DNA from: Juglans regia
Lineage: Eukaryota > Streptophyta > Magnoliopsida > Fagales > Juglandaceae
NCBI RefSeq assembly: GCF_001411555.2
Contig: NC_049905.1
Location: 17,598,097 to 17,662,096, forward strand
Length of the DNA stretch: 64,000 nt
Direction of reading: 5' to 3'
The notes beneath the pieces are model-generated. The model made no database searches. It was not told the DNA's origin and worked only from the letters and a program-made list of their open reading frames with translations. Position numbers and translations under genes: made by a program. Shown here in pieces: positions 27,001-37,185 of this stretch. How positions within the stretch are numbered: position 1 is the stretch's first letter; each line of letters opens with the position of its first letter.

Positions 27001-27534
27001 CTGGCGAACAAAGCTCTTTGTCAATATTTCCGAGACAAATATCTACGGCTTAGACAAAAGATCAACTTTGTGATGCGATTGGTGGAACTGTACAAGCCTT
27101 ATTTGTTCTTCAGGGGCGTGTATGTATGCGTTATTTTCTGTTAACATCTTGCATTTTTTGCAGAATAAAGACATCGCATAAAAGTAAACTCACAAATTGA
27201 TATAGTTTCATATGATACGTTAAATCTACTTTACAATAAAAGTAGTTTTACAATCTAACGTACAACATTAAGCCATGTCAGTTTGTAGGTTTATTCTTTT
27301 GAGTTTTTTTTTTTGGGCATAAAACATTTCTCTTTGAGATTTATTAACATTATGATCATGTATATACATTTTGAACACAGCTTTGATGACATGAACACGG
27401 AGAAGCTGCGCATGGCAGTAAGAGAGAGTGGTGCTGAGGCAGACATGTTTTACTTCGACCCAAAGTGCATCGATTGGGATGACTACTTTCTGAATATCCA
27501 TCTTCCTGGTGTCGTAAAACACGTTTTTAAGTGA
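19464..27534 (+). CDS. Alcohol-forming fatty acyl-CoA reductase (FAR, CER4/MS2 type)
   Basis: Ten exons: 19464-19542, 19638-19741, 19830-20038, 20163-20263, 20517-20709, 25190-25351, 25541-25622, 26164-26430, 26992-27119 and 27381-27534. All introns are GT-AG, and the exons sum to 1479 nt, giving 492 residues plus TGA, the usual family length. FARs reduce very-long-chain acyl-CoA to primary alcohols with NADPH, for wax, suberin or sporopollenin. Visible motifs are the Rossmann TGATGFLA (18-25), [28 protein letters not shown], the active-site YVFTK (239-243, in [17 protein letters not shown]), and [15 protein letters not shown]. The C-terminal FAR_C domain is at about 400-492 and ends HVFK. 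No plastid transit peptide is seen (it starts [13 protein letters not shown]), unlike MS2. That points to an ER enzyme of the CER4/FAR1-FAR5 group. The exact paralogue and substrate chain length cannot be told. Confidence 0.93.
22140..22290. mobile_element. Short fold-back element in FAR intron 5
   Basis: GTGCAGTCGCTTTGAAAAAG at 22163-22182 pairs with TTTTTTCAAAGCGACTGCAC ending at 22260, a stem of about 20 bp around a short spacer. Similar worn sequence (GCTTGCACACTTCACGACTG, CTTTAAAAAAAATAAATAAA) is at 18690-18895. It is a MITE-like family and its ends are not precisely defined. Confidence 0.55.
23151..23348. mobile_element. MITE in FAR intron 5
   Basis: The left side is AAGTTTGGATAGTGATATGA and the right side is CCACTTGCCAAACCTGCCCA, which is loosely inverted. 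The core is AT-rich with TTTAAAATATTATTTTT. It is the same general type as 17535-17803 and 45627-45844, but strongly diverged at its left end. Confidence 0.5.
23468..23903. mobile_element. MITE with GTGGGTTTGGATA ends and internal repeats
   Basis: Perfect terminal repeats: GTGGGTTTGGATA (from 23468, allowing one extra G/T) and TATCCAAACCCACC at the right end, 436 bp apart. Subterminal sequences also pair (ATCTTATTTGGAG with CTCATTTCATCTTA-like blocks). The core at 23585-23735 is a degenerate series of AACAGTAAAAATTGAAATGA and TGAACAGTGCATAAACAGTA words. It has no coding capacity. Confidence 0.7.
24015..24080. repeat. Compound (TA)n(TG)n(TA)n microsatellite
   Basis: About 21 TA units, then about 8 TG units, then TATATATA. 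It lies in FAR intron 5 and is likely length-variable between individuals. Confidence 0.9.
24868..25007. mobile_element. CACTA-type MITE, copy 1 (in FAR intron 5)
   Basis: 140 bp from CACTACAAGAAAACTATT to ATTTTTCTTGTAGTG, the En/Spm-type terminal repeat. Flanking 3-mers are TAT and CAT (2 of 3 match). The interior is very similar to the copy at 44981-45120: both carry AAATAGTTATTCTCATCG and CGTCACAAAT. Confidence 0.85.
26622..26759. mobile_element. CACTA-type MITE, copy 2 (in FAR intron 8)
   Basis: 138 bp from CACTACAAGAAAAATTGAC to GTAGTTTTCTTGTAGTG. Flanking 3-mers are CTG and CCG. The interior differs from the other two copies, so it is a different subfamily with the same ends. It lies between exon 8 and exon 9 and does not touch the splice sites. 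Confidence 0.83.
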
Positions 27535-28289
27535 CTTTATAATATATAGTATTAATGGATTTCCAAAATTAAAAAAAGTTTTTTCTTTTTCTTTCTGAAA
27601 TTCATGCATGGTAAATGCAGTATAATGTTACTGCATGCATCCAGCTATCTCATGTGTGTTGATCGATTATTAATTAACTTTTGTCGTGTGTGCATGTCAA
27701 TCCACATATCTTATATAGTACTGTCTAAAGGATTAATTAATTAATGTGATGGATTTGATCTATAACGTCTAGTATGATAAGGTCTTAAAGAGAGAGAGAA
27801 AAATTATAATCAAGGTAATTAGAGTATGAAAAATAGAAGAATATCAATCTAGATTTGGATAATAATTTTTAGAGAATATTTTTTCACCGTTTAATTACTG
27901 TTTTAGTATGAAAAAAAACAAGAAGTTTAGAGCATGTAAGGTCCGTGTAGTGTTTGGCCAGTTTAGATCTCAAATTCATCTTATCTAATCATTAAAATTT
28001 TATCAAATTTCAACAAAAAATATAATAAATAATTTAAAATTTTCAAATCTTAAAATAATAATAATATTAAAAAATAATATTTTATTCAACTTTCAACTTT
28101 TATCTCAATTCAACTTAACTCAGTTCAATATCGAAACACAACAAATGTCACAATCGCCGCGAGTGCAAATAGAGATTAACACGCGGCCTCTCCCAACAGC
28201 AAATCTTTAATCATACATTCTTGTATTCCCTCGTCTCCTGATCTTATGTTCCTCTATAAAAGATATATTCTCTTTCAATTCTGCTAGGA
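27535..28289. other. FAR 3' flank and AT-rich spacer
   Basis: This holds the FAR 3' untranslated region (no strong AATAAA site seen) and a MITE at 27952-28140. Nothing else is recognised. Confidence 0.55.
27952..28140. mobile_element. MITE remnant downstream of FAR
   Basis: The left end is GTGTTTGGCCAGTTTAGATC and the right end is TCAGTTCAATATCGAAACAC, imperfect inverted repeats. Between them are CTTATCTAATCATTAAAATT and the AATAATAATATTAAAAAATA core typical of the local MITE family. Confidence 0.5.
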
Positions 28290-29220
28290 ACAACCGACGC
28301 GCGAAACCGTGGGGAAATCGAAGCCACGTCAACCAATATATTAAAAAAAAAAATCATCAGATTCGTGCAATTTACTCCCATCACCTTCTCATTTTCTCTT
28401 TTTCCATCAAAAGCTCAAGAGCACAATGCTTAACCAAAGTTCAATGAGAACGAGGGGAGGCAAATTTTAAAATCGCATCACCTTGTAAATTCTTTACCCA
28501 TTGTGTTTTGCGATTTTGCTCCCATCACCTTCTCATTTTTTTTTCTTCGTTCTGGAGCCTTTAAAAGGTCTCGAAGAAAAAAAAATGGTTTGGAAGAAAA
28601 ATTGCAATTTTGGGTTTGTGATTTTGCTCCTATCATGGAAGAAATTCATATTCATAGGGAGAAAATTCTCTGACGCCCATTCTCTACGGAAGAGCTCCTT
28701 TCGTATCATGTTAGAAGAGCTTCTGTGAACTTCTAGACAATTTTTATAAGCACAAAGTGTTTTGGGTATACTGTAAAAATAAGAACCAAAAATGTAAGAA
28801 AAGCATAAACGAGAGAATATAGGCGATGAAAAGCTGGGGTCTTCATTCTTCAGCCTTCCATAACTTGTCGGCGTTGTCTGTCGCCAGGGAGGAGCTTCTC
28901 GGACGATGGCGTGGCTAGATCCAATGAAAGTCGAACCACTCGATGCAGACGTCGACCTGGTCCATGGAGATCATTCCATTGCAGCACCCTAGCACGTCGC
29001 CGTCGTCTTCATCTTCTACTTCATATCCGATTGTAGTTTTCTCCAAATGGATGTTGAAGTTGCAGAGCATGACTTGGGTCCAATAGATCGAGCTCTTCCT
29101 CCCTGCTATCGCTGTGACTTACAAATGAGAAAAAAGGGAAGACAGAAGAAGATAGAAACGTTGTCGTTTCTATTTGGCCACGTGGGACGCGGTTCCCCCG
29201 CGGTTCCCCCGGTCGGTTGT
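28290..29220. mobile_element. Candidate Pack-type element with GC-rich cargo
   Basis: About 45 bp at each end are inverted copies at roughly 70% identity. The left starts ACAACCGACGCGCGAAACCG at 28290. The right (29176-29220), reverse-complemented, starts ACAACCGACCGGGGGAACCG. Both arms also share GGGGAA and CCACGT. The interior is far more GC-rich than its surroundings at 28830-29110, where the - strand stays open for about 65 codons with an acidic run (EVEDEDDGD). A 21-bp direct repeat lies at 28375-28395 and 28519-28539. No flanking target duplication was found, so the element type (Mutator-like or other) is unproven. I do not recognise the cargo. Confidence 0.4.
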
Positions 29221-30050
29221 AAATAGACTTTCTGATTCTCTTTTGCCTATATATGTAGAAGAGAAATGCTACAAGAAAACCTTACATCACGTACTTCTAC
29301 TTAATCAATGTCTAATTTTTCATTTTTTTTCCTTATATTTAAACACACACATATTTAAGCATAAGATATAACAGCAAAAATGACAAATTACGTGTTGATT
29401 AGATAAATGTGTGGTATAAGACTTTTATATAGAATTTTTCTATGTCGAATGCCAAATCCAATGTCCCATGAGGAAAAAGTGACACTACGTCTCATAGTGC
29501 TTATTATTTTTATTTTTCCTTCTTTTTTTTTTTAAAAAAACCCTAAATGACTTCACATAGAGTCTTGTTTTCAAATTTATGCTTTTAGGATTTTCTACAA
29601 CTACTTCTCTCTTGTATAGGGATATTATCCCTAGCTTCGGTTATCATGAAATTCTATATTTATTAAAATGAAAGTTTCCTAGTAGCATTTAAAACTCGAG
29701 CTACATATTGTCTATCTTGAATGAAATGTAGTTTAGTTATGTATATAAATCATGGATTTAGGTTTTGTCAAGTTCAGAGAAGAACTTGAGGGTACGTCAA
29801 CTCAAGTGAGAGAAAGACAGATACATGATGTGGACCTTACAACATTTATTGCTCATTAAATATTGTCAGGCAACAATATTTAAATTGGTATTAAAAAATT
29901 ACTTTATGGCTCATTTCATGTGTCTATAAGAATTTGAGGTGATATTTTTTTCATTAATGTCACTTCTTTTTATCTCTCCCCAAAAGCCCAAAGTAAAACT
30001 AAAATTACCAAAAACCTAAAAATTTGGCCAAATTAAATACCATATATTAA
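29221..30050. other. Intergenic spacer, nothing recognised
   Basis: AT-rich sequence without a supported gene, repeat end or RNA gene. Confidence 0.55.
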
Positions 30051-30718
30051 CATCATATTTCGTACGCTTTTGGGTAAGGTTTCAGCAACTTAGGTCTTCA
30101 AAGTTGGGCCTGCGAAAATGAAGAAGAAAAAAGTTGGGCGAGGGCGGCCATGGGGTCGGGGAGTCATCGATGCCAAAGTCAGTAGAGTATTTTAGAAGTT
30201 TGTAAATAATGAGAGGGTCTAGAGACCACAGAGAGAGTTCCTTTTTCGTACCTGAAAATTGCTATTTATACAGAGAGTCTGGGGGGACAAGTCGTGCTTG
30301 CCCCTATGGAGCCCATGTTCATTTTTATGTTCCTTTTGTCAAAGTCATTCAATGCAGCGGTGCCTCTTTGATGGCATCATTAATGTGGCGTGTTACTCGA
30401 GTAGTGGTGCTATTAATACGGCATGGCTGCCTGATTGCTTTATTCTGCAGGCCCTATTGGGTCCGTCGATGTTTCCTTGTCAAAAGATCAAATGTTCTTT
30501 GTCTTTTCCGTTCTGCCCTGTACAAGTCTCCATGAGTGGGATGCGGCTGAGTGAAATCAGTCTTGTCCATCCCATCAGCCATCATTGCTTACTTTTCCTT
30601 ACAGGCAAGTTGTTTCGTTGGCAAGTTTGGGCCCTAGGGCCGAGTATTGGGGTGAAGCCCATTACTCTCGGCCGAGCGTGCCTAGTGGACTTATGAGTGA
30701 GGGGGAAATCTCCTTACT
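30051..30718 (-). repeat. Left (3') LTR
   Basis: It aligns along its length with 34822-35489, for example CAAAGTTGGGCCTGCGAAAA with CAAAGCTAGGCTTGCGAAAA, and GATGCCAAAGTCAGTA in both. The ends are worn: CATCAT replaces TGTCAT on the left, and CTTACT replaces CTTACA on the right. Confidence 0.85.
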
Positions 30719-31929
30719 GTTACCCCACCAATTCCTATCGGATGGATCTGATGAGAATTCTTCATTTCCTTCCTTAATTAATCAATTTTTGTAACTGTAG
30801 CCATGCGGTCTTTTCTTTCCCGGGACGAGAAGTTGTGGGTTTCTCAGTGCTCACGTATCGCACTTCTGCTTTCCAGCCATATCTGAGTGGCCTTTTCGTC
30901 TATGCGGCTTTATGTGGTAACTTGTCGCTTCACATTGTAATTTGTTCATTGTAAGCCTATGGCTTCATGTTGTAATTTGTCACTTCACGTTGTAACTTAT
31001 CCATTGTAAGCTTACGGCCTCATGTTATCAATAACATTATCATTTTTACTTTCTGTTTATCTTCTGTGGCCATGCGATTTCGGGGTCTCCCCTTTCTTCT
31101 CTCTCTCTCTCTCTCTTTTTATTTTTTATTTTTTTTTATTTATGATCGGCCTGGGGGTTTTGATGTAGGGAATTATGGGGTCCGCATCGGGTGGGGAGAA
31201 TTGCCGTCATCCAGAGCTTTACGGTTCACCTCGTCGACATTGAACCCATCCCCTACGACCCCATCGACCGATGGCTTCCCGTTTATATGGTCCTCGTTTG
31301 CCTTCGTTTGTCAGTTATCCTCTAGTGCCTTTAGCAATATCGTTGACGAGGCCGATGTCTCTCCCTTTTTTCATTGAGCCAATTTCTTTCTTTTTGGTCT
31401 TCGGTCTCTCAGATGTGCTTTACCCCACCTAGTCTTTTAGTTCTTCCATTTTGCGTTGCCGTGCTTCATTTTGATAAGCAACTAAAAAAGTGTCAGCAAC
31501 GTATGTCTGTCTTTGTCCACTGTCGTCGGCTTGGAGGGGATGGAAATCCCCCCTAAGAGTTAAGTCTCGTTAGGGAGACTCCGGTTGCCTCCTTCCAGGG
31601 GGGAGGGAGGGAGGCCGGGAAGCATTTTGCTGACTCGCCTCTTGGTCCCTCCGAGTAGCACCGTGGCCGTGGAATCAAATTAAATAATCCGGGTTGCTCT
31701 CTGCTGCAATGGGGCTAGTTCGGCTCTCCACCGCGGGGAGATAAGGCGTCCTCTAGCTCGACCCGTCTCCTCAGTTCACGAGGAGGAAGGTTGTTCGAAC
31801 AGTTTGAGACTAAACCTGTTTTGGACAGTTTGAAAAATAAGCAAGTTATCATAATTTTATTCTTAGCTTCATAGGCTTTGGCCAATGACGCGATGTACTA
31901 GCCGCTTTTTACCATGTTGTTGATGTCCA

Positions 31930-32950
31930 TGTTCCTTGGTGCAGCATTCGAGTGGTCGAAGGGCCCAGCCCGCACTTTGTCAAGGAGGGGTTGGAATGCC
32001 TCATGCCAAACTGCTCCTTTGCCCCTCGAGAAGGTAATTCGGACATCGATGTGGCTTCTCCGCTCCTTCGCCCCGATGGGTGTCGGGGTAAGCTTTCAGG
32101 CAGCCTTGGGGTTGGACCTGCTCTCTATCGCAGGAGGGACTAGGCAGACTCTAGCTCAACCCGTCCCTTTGTTCTCTGCGAGAGGTAGGTTGTTAGGGCA
32201 GTCTGCTACTAGACCCGCTCCCGCCTGTTAACACCGCAGGGAAGGGTAAGTTTTGGGTCAAGCTGACGTTGACCGCACTTTTCATCGTAGCAAAGGTTTG
32301 TGTAAGTTATTCGGGTAGCCGTAGGTTGGTCCCACTCTCCACTGTGGGGAGACAAAGCAACCTCTAGCTCAACCCGTCTCCCGCCTGTTGACGCTTACGA
32401 GGAAGGTAAGTCTTTCCCTTCAGGTAGATCAGGACTGACCCGCACTCCGCCATGGGAGGGATAATGCAACCTTCGGCATTACACTCATCCCTTTGGTACC
32501 CCGCGAGGTACGTAATTCAAACGGTGATGTGGCTAGTCCGCTCCTTCACCGTGATAGGAGTCAGGGTAAGTTTTTCGGGCTGCCGGGGGGCTGGTACCAC
32601 TCTCCCGGACGAGGAGGTTGAGCCTCCTGCTCACCTATCATCGTTCGTGGGGAGGTAGGCTGTTTAGGCATTTTGGGACTGGACCCGCTCTCGCATGTTG
32701 ACATTGTAGGAAAATGTAAGTTTGGGTTAGGCTGGTACTGATCCCACACTTCGTCAAGGCGGAGGTAGGGATAAGTTTTTCAGGTAGCCTTAGGCTAAAC
32801 CTACTTTCTGTCGCGGGAGGAAAATGTGGCCTTTGGCTTTACCCACACCTTTGGCCCTACTGGAGATACGTTGTTTAGGCAGTCTGTAACCGGACCTGCT
32901 CCCGCCTGATGCTCACGAGGAAGGTAAGCCTTTGTCTTCGGGTGGCCAAG
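31930..32950. repeat. Irregular tandem array inside the LTR element
   Basis: Units of about 55-160 bp begin with GGTAAGTTTT-like sequence and a GGGTAGCC/GGCTGGTCC-like phrase, followed by CTCT...GGGAGG. Starts are visible at about 32089, 32246, 32301, 32406, 32566, 32716, 32771 (as ATAAGTTTTT) and 32922. The phrase CTCTAGCTCAACCCGTC recurs at about 32147 and 32361 and, slightly changed, at 31751. The array is GC-richer than the window. It lies between gag and the 3' LTR. Confidence 0.65.
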
Positions 32951-34700
32951 GGGTGACCACGTAGGGGCATTCCCATCGAAGGCCCAACTTTCTTTCGTCT
33001 CGCATTGTTGTTTATGTTTGTTTGAGTACAAGGTCTCTGACCTTGAATGGTCTCGAATGTTAATGAAATTGTCTGCCTGGTCCATAAGCTTTTTCAACAT
33101 CACAGGAGTCCTTCTCGCCAGCTCGTCCATGAACTGGGATCGTGGCTAGACTCCTCCCAGATGCGCCACCAGGGTTATCTTTTCGTCCTGATCATTAGTG
33201 GTCATGCGCTCCTTGTTGAACCGAGATAGGTACGCCTTCAGACTTTCTTCCTCTCCTTGCTTAACGATGAGGAGGTATGCTGCTAGGCGTCACCTTCTTC
33301 AACTTGACATAAACTGGGTCAAAAATAGCTGGGGCAGCTCGCCAAAAATCTCTACGAGACCGGGCGCCAGAGATCCGAACCACACTCGTGCTAGCCCCTT
33401 TAGGGTTAGCGGGAATGCCCTGCTAAGGGTGTAAATTCAAACCGGAAAACCGATCTGGACTGGTTTTACCGGTTTTGAACCGGTCCGGTCCAGAACCGGT
33501 TATTGGAATGTGAAAACCGGTCAGTTCCTGTCCGGTTTAGATTTTAATATTTTTCGGCCCAGACTGGACCGGTTGATAAAAATATATATATAAATAATAT
33601 TTGTATTACTGTATATATAAGTTTTATATATTATGTATAATTATAAATTTTTATGTGAAATTTTTATATATAATATATATACTTATATATATTCGTATAT
33701 GAAATAATTTATGATTATAATTTATAAATTATTATATAAAATGTTAATACTAAATAACTAAAAGTTTATAACTAATACTAATGGTCTAATATAGACTAAT
33801 GACTATAGTTATACTTATAATTAATACTATAAGTTTTTACTAAAAGTTTATGACTAATACTAATATTAAATATATAGTTTATAACTAACACTACTATATA
33901 ACTTATAACTATACCAATAGTCTAATATTAATATTGTTATATAGTCTAATATATTATTTAGCTATACTAATAGTCTATTATTAATACTATTATATAGTCT
34001 AATAGATTTTTTTAGGAAATGGTAAAACAGATTTTTTTAATAAAAGTATAGAACAGATTTTTTTAAATTAGTTTTTTTTTTTTTTATAAACATTTTTAAT
34101 GACAAATTGTGAAACTTACATTTTAAAACAACCGAAAAATTGGATCGGACCGGATCGGTAAAACCGGAAGTACCGGTTTGAAAAATACAAAACCGGTACA
34201 TACCGGTTTGGTCCTAGATTTTGTCCAAAACCGAATTGGACTGAACTGGTTACACCCTTATGCCCTGCATGCCACCTCTCCCGGGAAGCCATGCAACATC
34301 ATGTGAGCCCTAATGGTTCTATGTGCTCAAGGGGGTCCCTCCCCCCATCGTACATCTCCATGGTCAGGACCTTGAACTTCAGTAGCGATGGCACAACCAT
34401 CACTTCTTCTGTGTTGGGTAGACAAGTGCTCGTGAGCAATTGGTCCACCGATGATGATGTGCCCACTATCTTTACAATCTCTTCTTATTTTCCTTTAAGA
34501 TTGCGGACCTCGTCTTGCATGTTCTTCATCTCCTCGTCCACGTTTGCTCCAGCTCTCGCGTTACGGGACTCCATGTGCTCGTTATTACTGGGTTTTGCCT
34601 CTTCGTTTTGTCCTTGTTAAGGTTTCCTAAGCTCCTCATTCTCCTTGCAAAGTTTTTGCACTTCGTCGGTTTACTTTGTTATCCAGTCCTCCATAACTTC
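32801..34700 (-). pseudogene. Ty3/gypsy gag, split by a transposon and decayed
   Basis: On the - strand from about 34700 there is a coiled-coil-like stretch (VDEEMKNMQDEVRNLKGK, about 34520). The retrotransposon gag domain follows, with FPGEVACR before the insertion and LKGLARVWFGSL, EESLKAYLSRFN and DELARRTPVMLKKLMDQADN after it, down to about 33050. In the family this is the capsid part of the particle. The protein is interrupted by the 837-bp hAT-like element at 33424-34260, which lies between two copies of an 8-bp duplication. It is further damaged by several stops and shifts (about 34470, 34310, 33300 and 33150). No CCHC knuckle was identified. The N-terminal limit is approximate. Confidence 0.8.
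33424..34260. mobile_element. Non-autonomous hAT-like element, copy 2, inside gag
   Basis: 837 bp. Terminal repeats are TAAGGGTGTAA at the left and TTACACCCTTA at the right, a perfect inverted pair. A perfect 8-bp target duplication, TGCCCTGC, lies at 33416-33423 and 34261-34268, which fits hAT insertion. Subterminal regions carry repeated ACCGGTCCGG-type words in inverted arrangement. The core is AT-rich and without ORFs. The right end shares a long near-identical block (ACAAAACCGGTACATACCGG, TCCTAGATTTTGTCCAAAAC) with the copy at 53550-54220. Confidence 0.92.
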
Positions 34701-34821
34701 AGTCTAACCTCCATAGAACTTCCTCTGTGTCCTTTTCGAGTTGTTCGAAACGGGTTATTGCAAGCATACGAAGTACACGCAAGATCTACAAAGATCTCAT
34801 AGATGGCAACACAGCTAATAA

Positions 34822-35489
34822 TGTCATGTTTCGTATACCTTTGAGCCAGGTCCTAGCAACTCAAGTCTTCAAAGCTAGGCTTGCGAAAACGAAGAAGAAA
34901 GAAGTTGGGAGAAGGTGTCCTTGGGGTTGGGGAGTCTCTGATGCCAAAGTCAGTAAAGTAATTTAGAAATTTGAAAATAATGAGAGAGTCTAGAGACCAA
35001 AGAGAGAGCGAGTCCCTTTTTTGTACCTGAAAATTGCTGTTTATATTGGGAGTCTAGAGAGATAGATCGTGCCTGCCTCTATGAAGCCCATGTCCTTTTT
35101 ACTGTTACTTTTGTCAAAATCCTTTAATGTGGCGTACCTCTGTGACGACGTCATTAATATGACTTGTTGCTAGGGTAGTGGTGCAATTAATGCGGCGTGG
35201 CTTCCTAATCGCTTTATTTTGTAGGCCCTATTAGCTATCCATTGATGTTCCCTCGTCAGAAGATCAAAGGTTCTCCGTCTTTCCCGTTCTGCCATGTACG
35301 AGTCCCCATGAACGGGATGCTGCCAAGTGGCATCAATCTTGTCTGTCCCATCAGCCATCATTGCTTACTTTCCCTTACAAGTGAGTTGCTTCGTGGGCAA
35401 GTTTAAGCCCTGGGACCGAGTATCTGGGTGAAATTCATTACTCTCAACCGAGCGTCTAGTGGGCTTATGAGTAAGGGGGTCCCCTTACA
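34822..35489 (-). repeat. Right (5') LTR
   Basis: 668 bp. It starts TGTCATGTTTCG and ends CCCCTTACA, giving the canonical TG...CA and a TGT/ACA inverted triplet. It is the better preserved of the two copies at its ends. Confidence 0.85.
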
Positions 35490-36689
35490 CCATGCATTTA
35501 AAATAAAAGCTTGCCAAAAACATATTTTTTTCAAGTGTGTTTCGAGACTTTGCTCATAAGCAATGTGGAAACTGTACACGTTAGTTGATCAACGAGGTTT
35601 TACGGGATCAACTAGGTAGAGATGGATATTGCAGCAGAGGTTGAAGGGTGGGAATTACGTGCTAATTTTGGTTGGGAAATTGGACTTTGGACTTTGGTGA
35701 TTACATACGTTGTCCTGGGCCTAGTTTGTTTGGAAACGTAGATCATTGAATGTTTGGGCTTTAGTGATATAGAGTCATAGACAATGAACCCGATGATTTT
35801 TGGAACTCATGAATTTTTAACAGGCTGGAAAGAACACCTTTAAATTTTCATGAAGACGATAATATAATATATTTTTAGAGAATGATTTCCTTGACCATCT
35901 TGTTCATCACTATATAGGGCTCTTATCTTGTAACCACCATAGTATTCACCTGTAAACATGAAAATTTTCCGCCACAAATCAGGGTTATTAATCAAATTAC
36001 GACATATCATCTTCTTTAAAAAAAAAAAAAAAAAACCTAATATAAAGAAGCTCTTACAAGATTTAAATAAATATAAAAGATTAAATCTACATCTTCCTAT
36101 TAACTTAATTTTTTGAGATAAGTAGTGATTTCATATTGAATCAGAACAGAAACCCTATATTCGAATCTTGATTCTATACTCTATCCCATTTAACTAAACA
36201 TTCTACATGATACATATAAAATATGAAATCTACATATACTATTTTTTTTTGAATCAAATATACTATTCGATCTTTCATGATTAGTTCAGGAATTTTGAAC
36301 CAACAAAATGAGATAGCTTTTGAATACTTTTAACAACACATGATGATGTAGTCGGCCAGCTTTCATATATTCAACGCTAATGACTTTTACGAACATGATT
36401 TGAAGAATATAGGTGTCCGTACTAAATGTCCATATATATATATATAGGCATGCAGTAGGCCGGATGGATCGATGGAGCTTGTGGAAAACGTGTTAATTAA
36501 TAAATATAAAATAAAGTTCAACCGTCAAAGATATTGATCATGTCACTAACACATCGTCACGGCGCATGAGTATATATATAAAGCCACTTTAGAAACCTGC
36601 ATTAACCACCAAGTACTATATGCTGTTAAATCTTTCTATTTTCAAATGTAGACAACATGGCTTTTCAACCGTCCGATCTTGTCGCATTT

Positions 36690-37185
36690 CCCTGTGTATG
36701 TATATGGTCCCGGTTGAAAATCGGTCCGATTCTAATTTTGATTTTTATAACACCGTTTCAAATCCAACCAAATTGCACCGTATATATATAATATTATTTT
36801 TAATTTTTATATTATATATAAAATATTTTTTATATTATGTTATATATATATTATATACTAAATTGCGATTTAATATAAAATGAATATTTAAAATCTTATT
36901 GTTAATGTCTATTAACCTTATAATATAAAATTAATATAACATTTGAAACAGTATAAAATTAATCTTTTGAATCTTTATAGAATATTTGATTATGATATAA
37001 CATAAATTAATCTTATAATTTTTATACATAAAATCGAAAAAAATAGACCACATCGAACCGAAATTAAGAATATCAAAAGTTTCTATTTTGGGCGGTGAAT
37101 GAATCTGTTATTAATTCTAAAAGTTTTAAATCAATGTATACGGATTGGACTGGAGAAAATGTCCAAAATAGACCGAGTGGTCACG
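36690..37185. mobile_element. Probable old hAT-like element, copy 4
   Basis: The left side, CCGGTTGAAAATCGGTCCGA, and the right side, GTCCAAAATAGACCGAG, resemble the subterminal parts of the copies at 33424 and 53550, in the same relative order. The exact ends and target duplication are no longer visible. The core is AT-rich. Confidence 0.38.

Larger units (their letters stand above)
30051..35489 (-). mobile_element. Ty3/gypsy-like LTR element with gag only (non-autonomous)
   Basis: Two direct repeats of exactly 668 bp (30051-30718 and 34822-35489) flank about 4.1 kb. The internal gag is on the - strand, so the 5' LTR is the right-hand copy. No protease, reverse transcriptase, RNase H or integrase was seen. 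The space they would take up is filled by an irregular tandem array. A purine-rich stretch (reverse complement of CCCCACC near 30724-30730) beside the left LTR could be the polypurine tract. No clear tRNA primer site was found beside the right LTR. A convincing 5-bp target duplication was not found. A hAT-like element of 837 bp sits inside gag. Confidence 0.82.

Noticed and set aside
31914..32658. Several + strand frames of 60-105 codons
   Set aside because: They run through the GC-rich tandem array of the LTR element and show no domain.
34291..34802. Two overlapping + strand frames of about 100 codons
   Set aside because: They are antisense to the gag pseudogene, whose motifs are on the - strand.
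30039..35493. ACCAT on both sides of the LTR element as a 5-bp target duplication
   Set aside because: Using it requires LTR ends that lack TG...CA and a shift of 7 bases against the best LTR alignment. It is probably chance.
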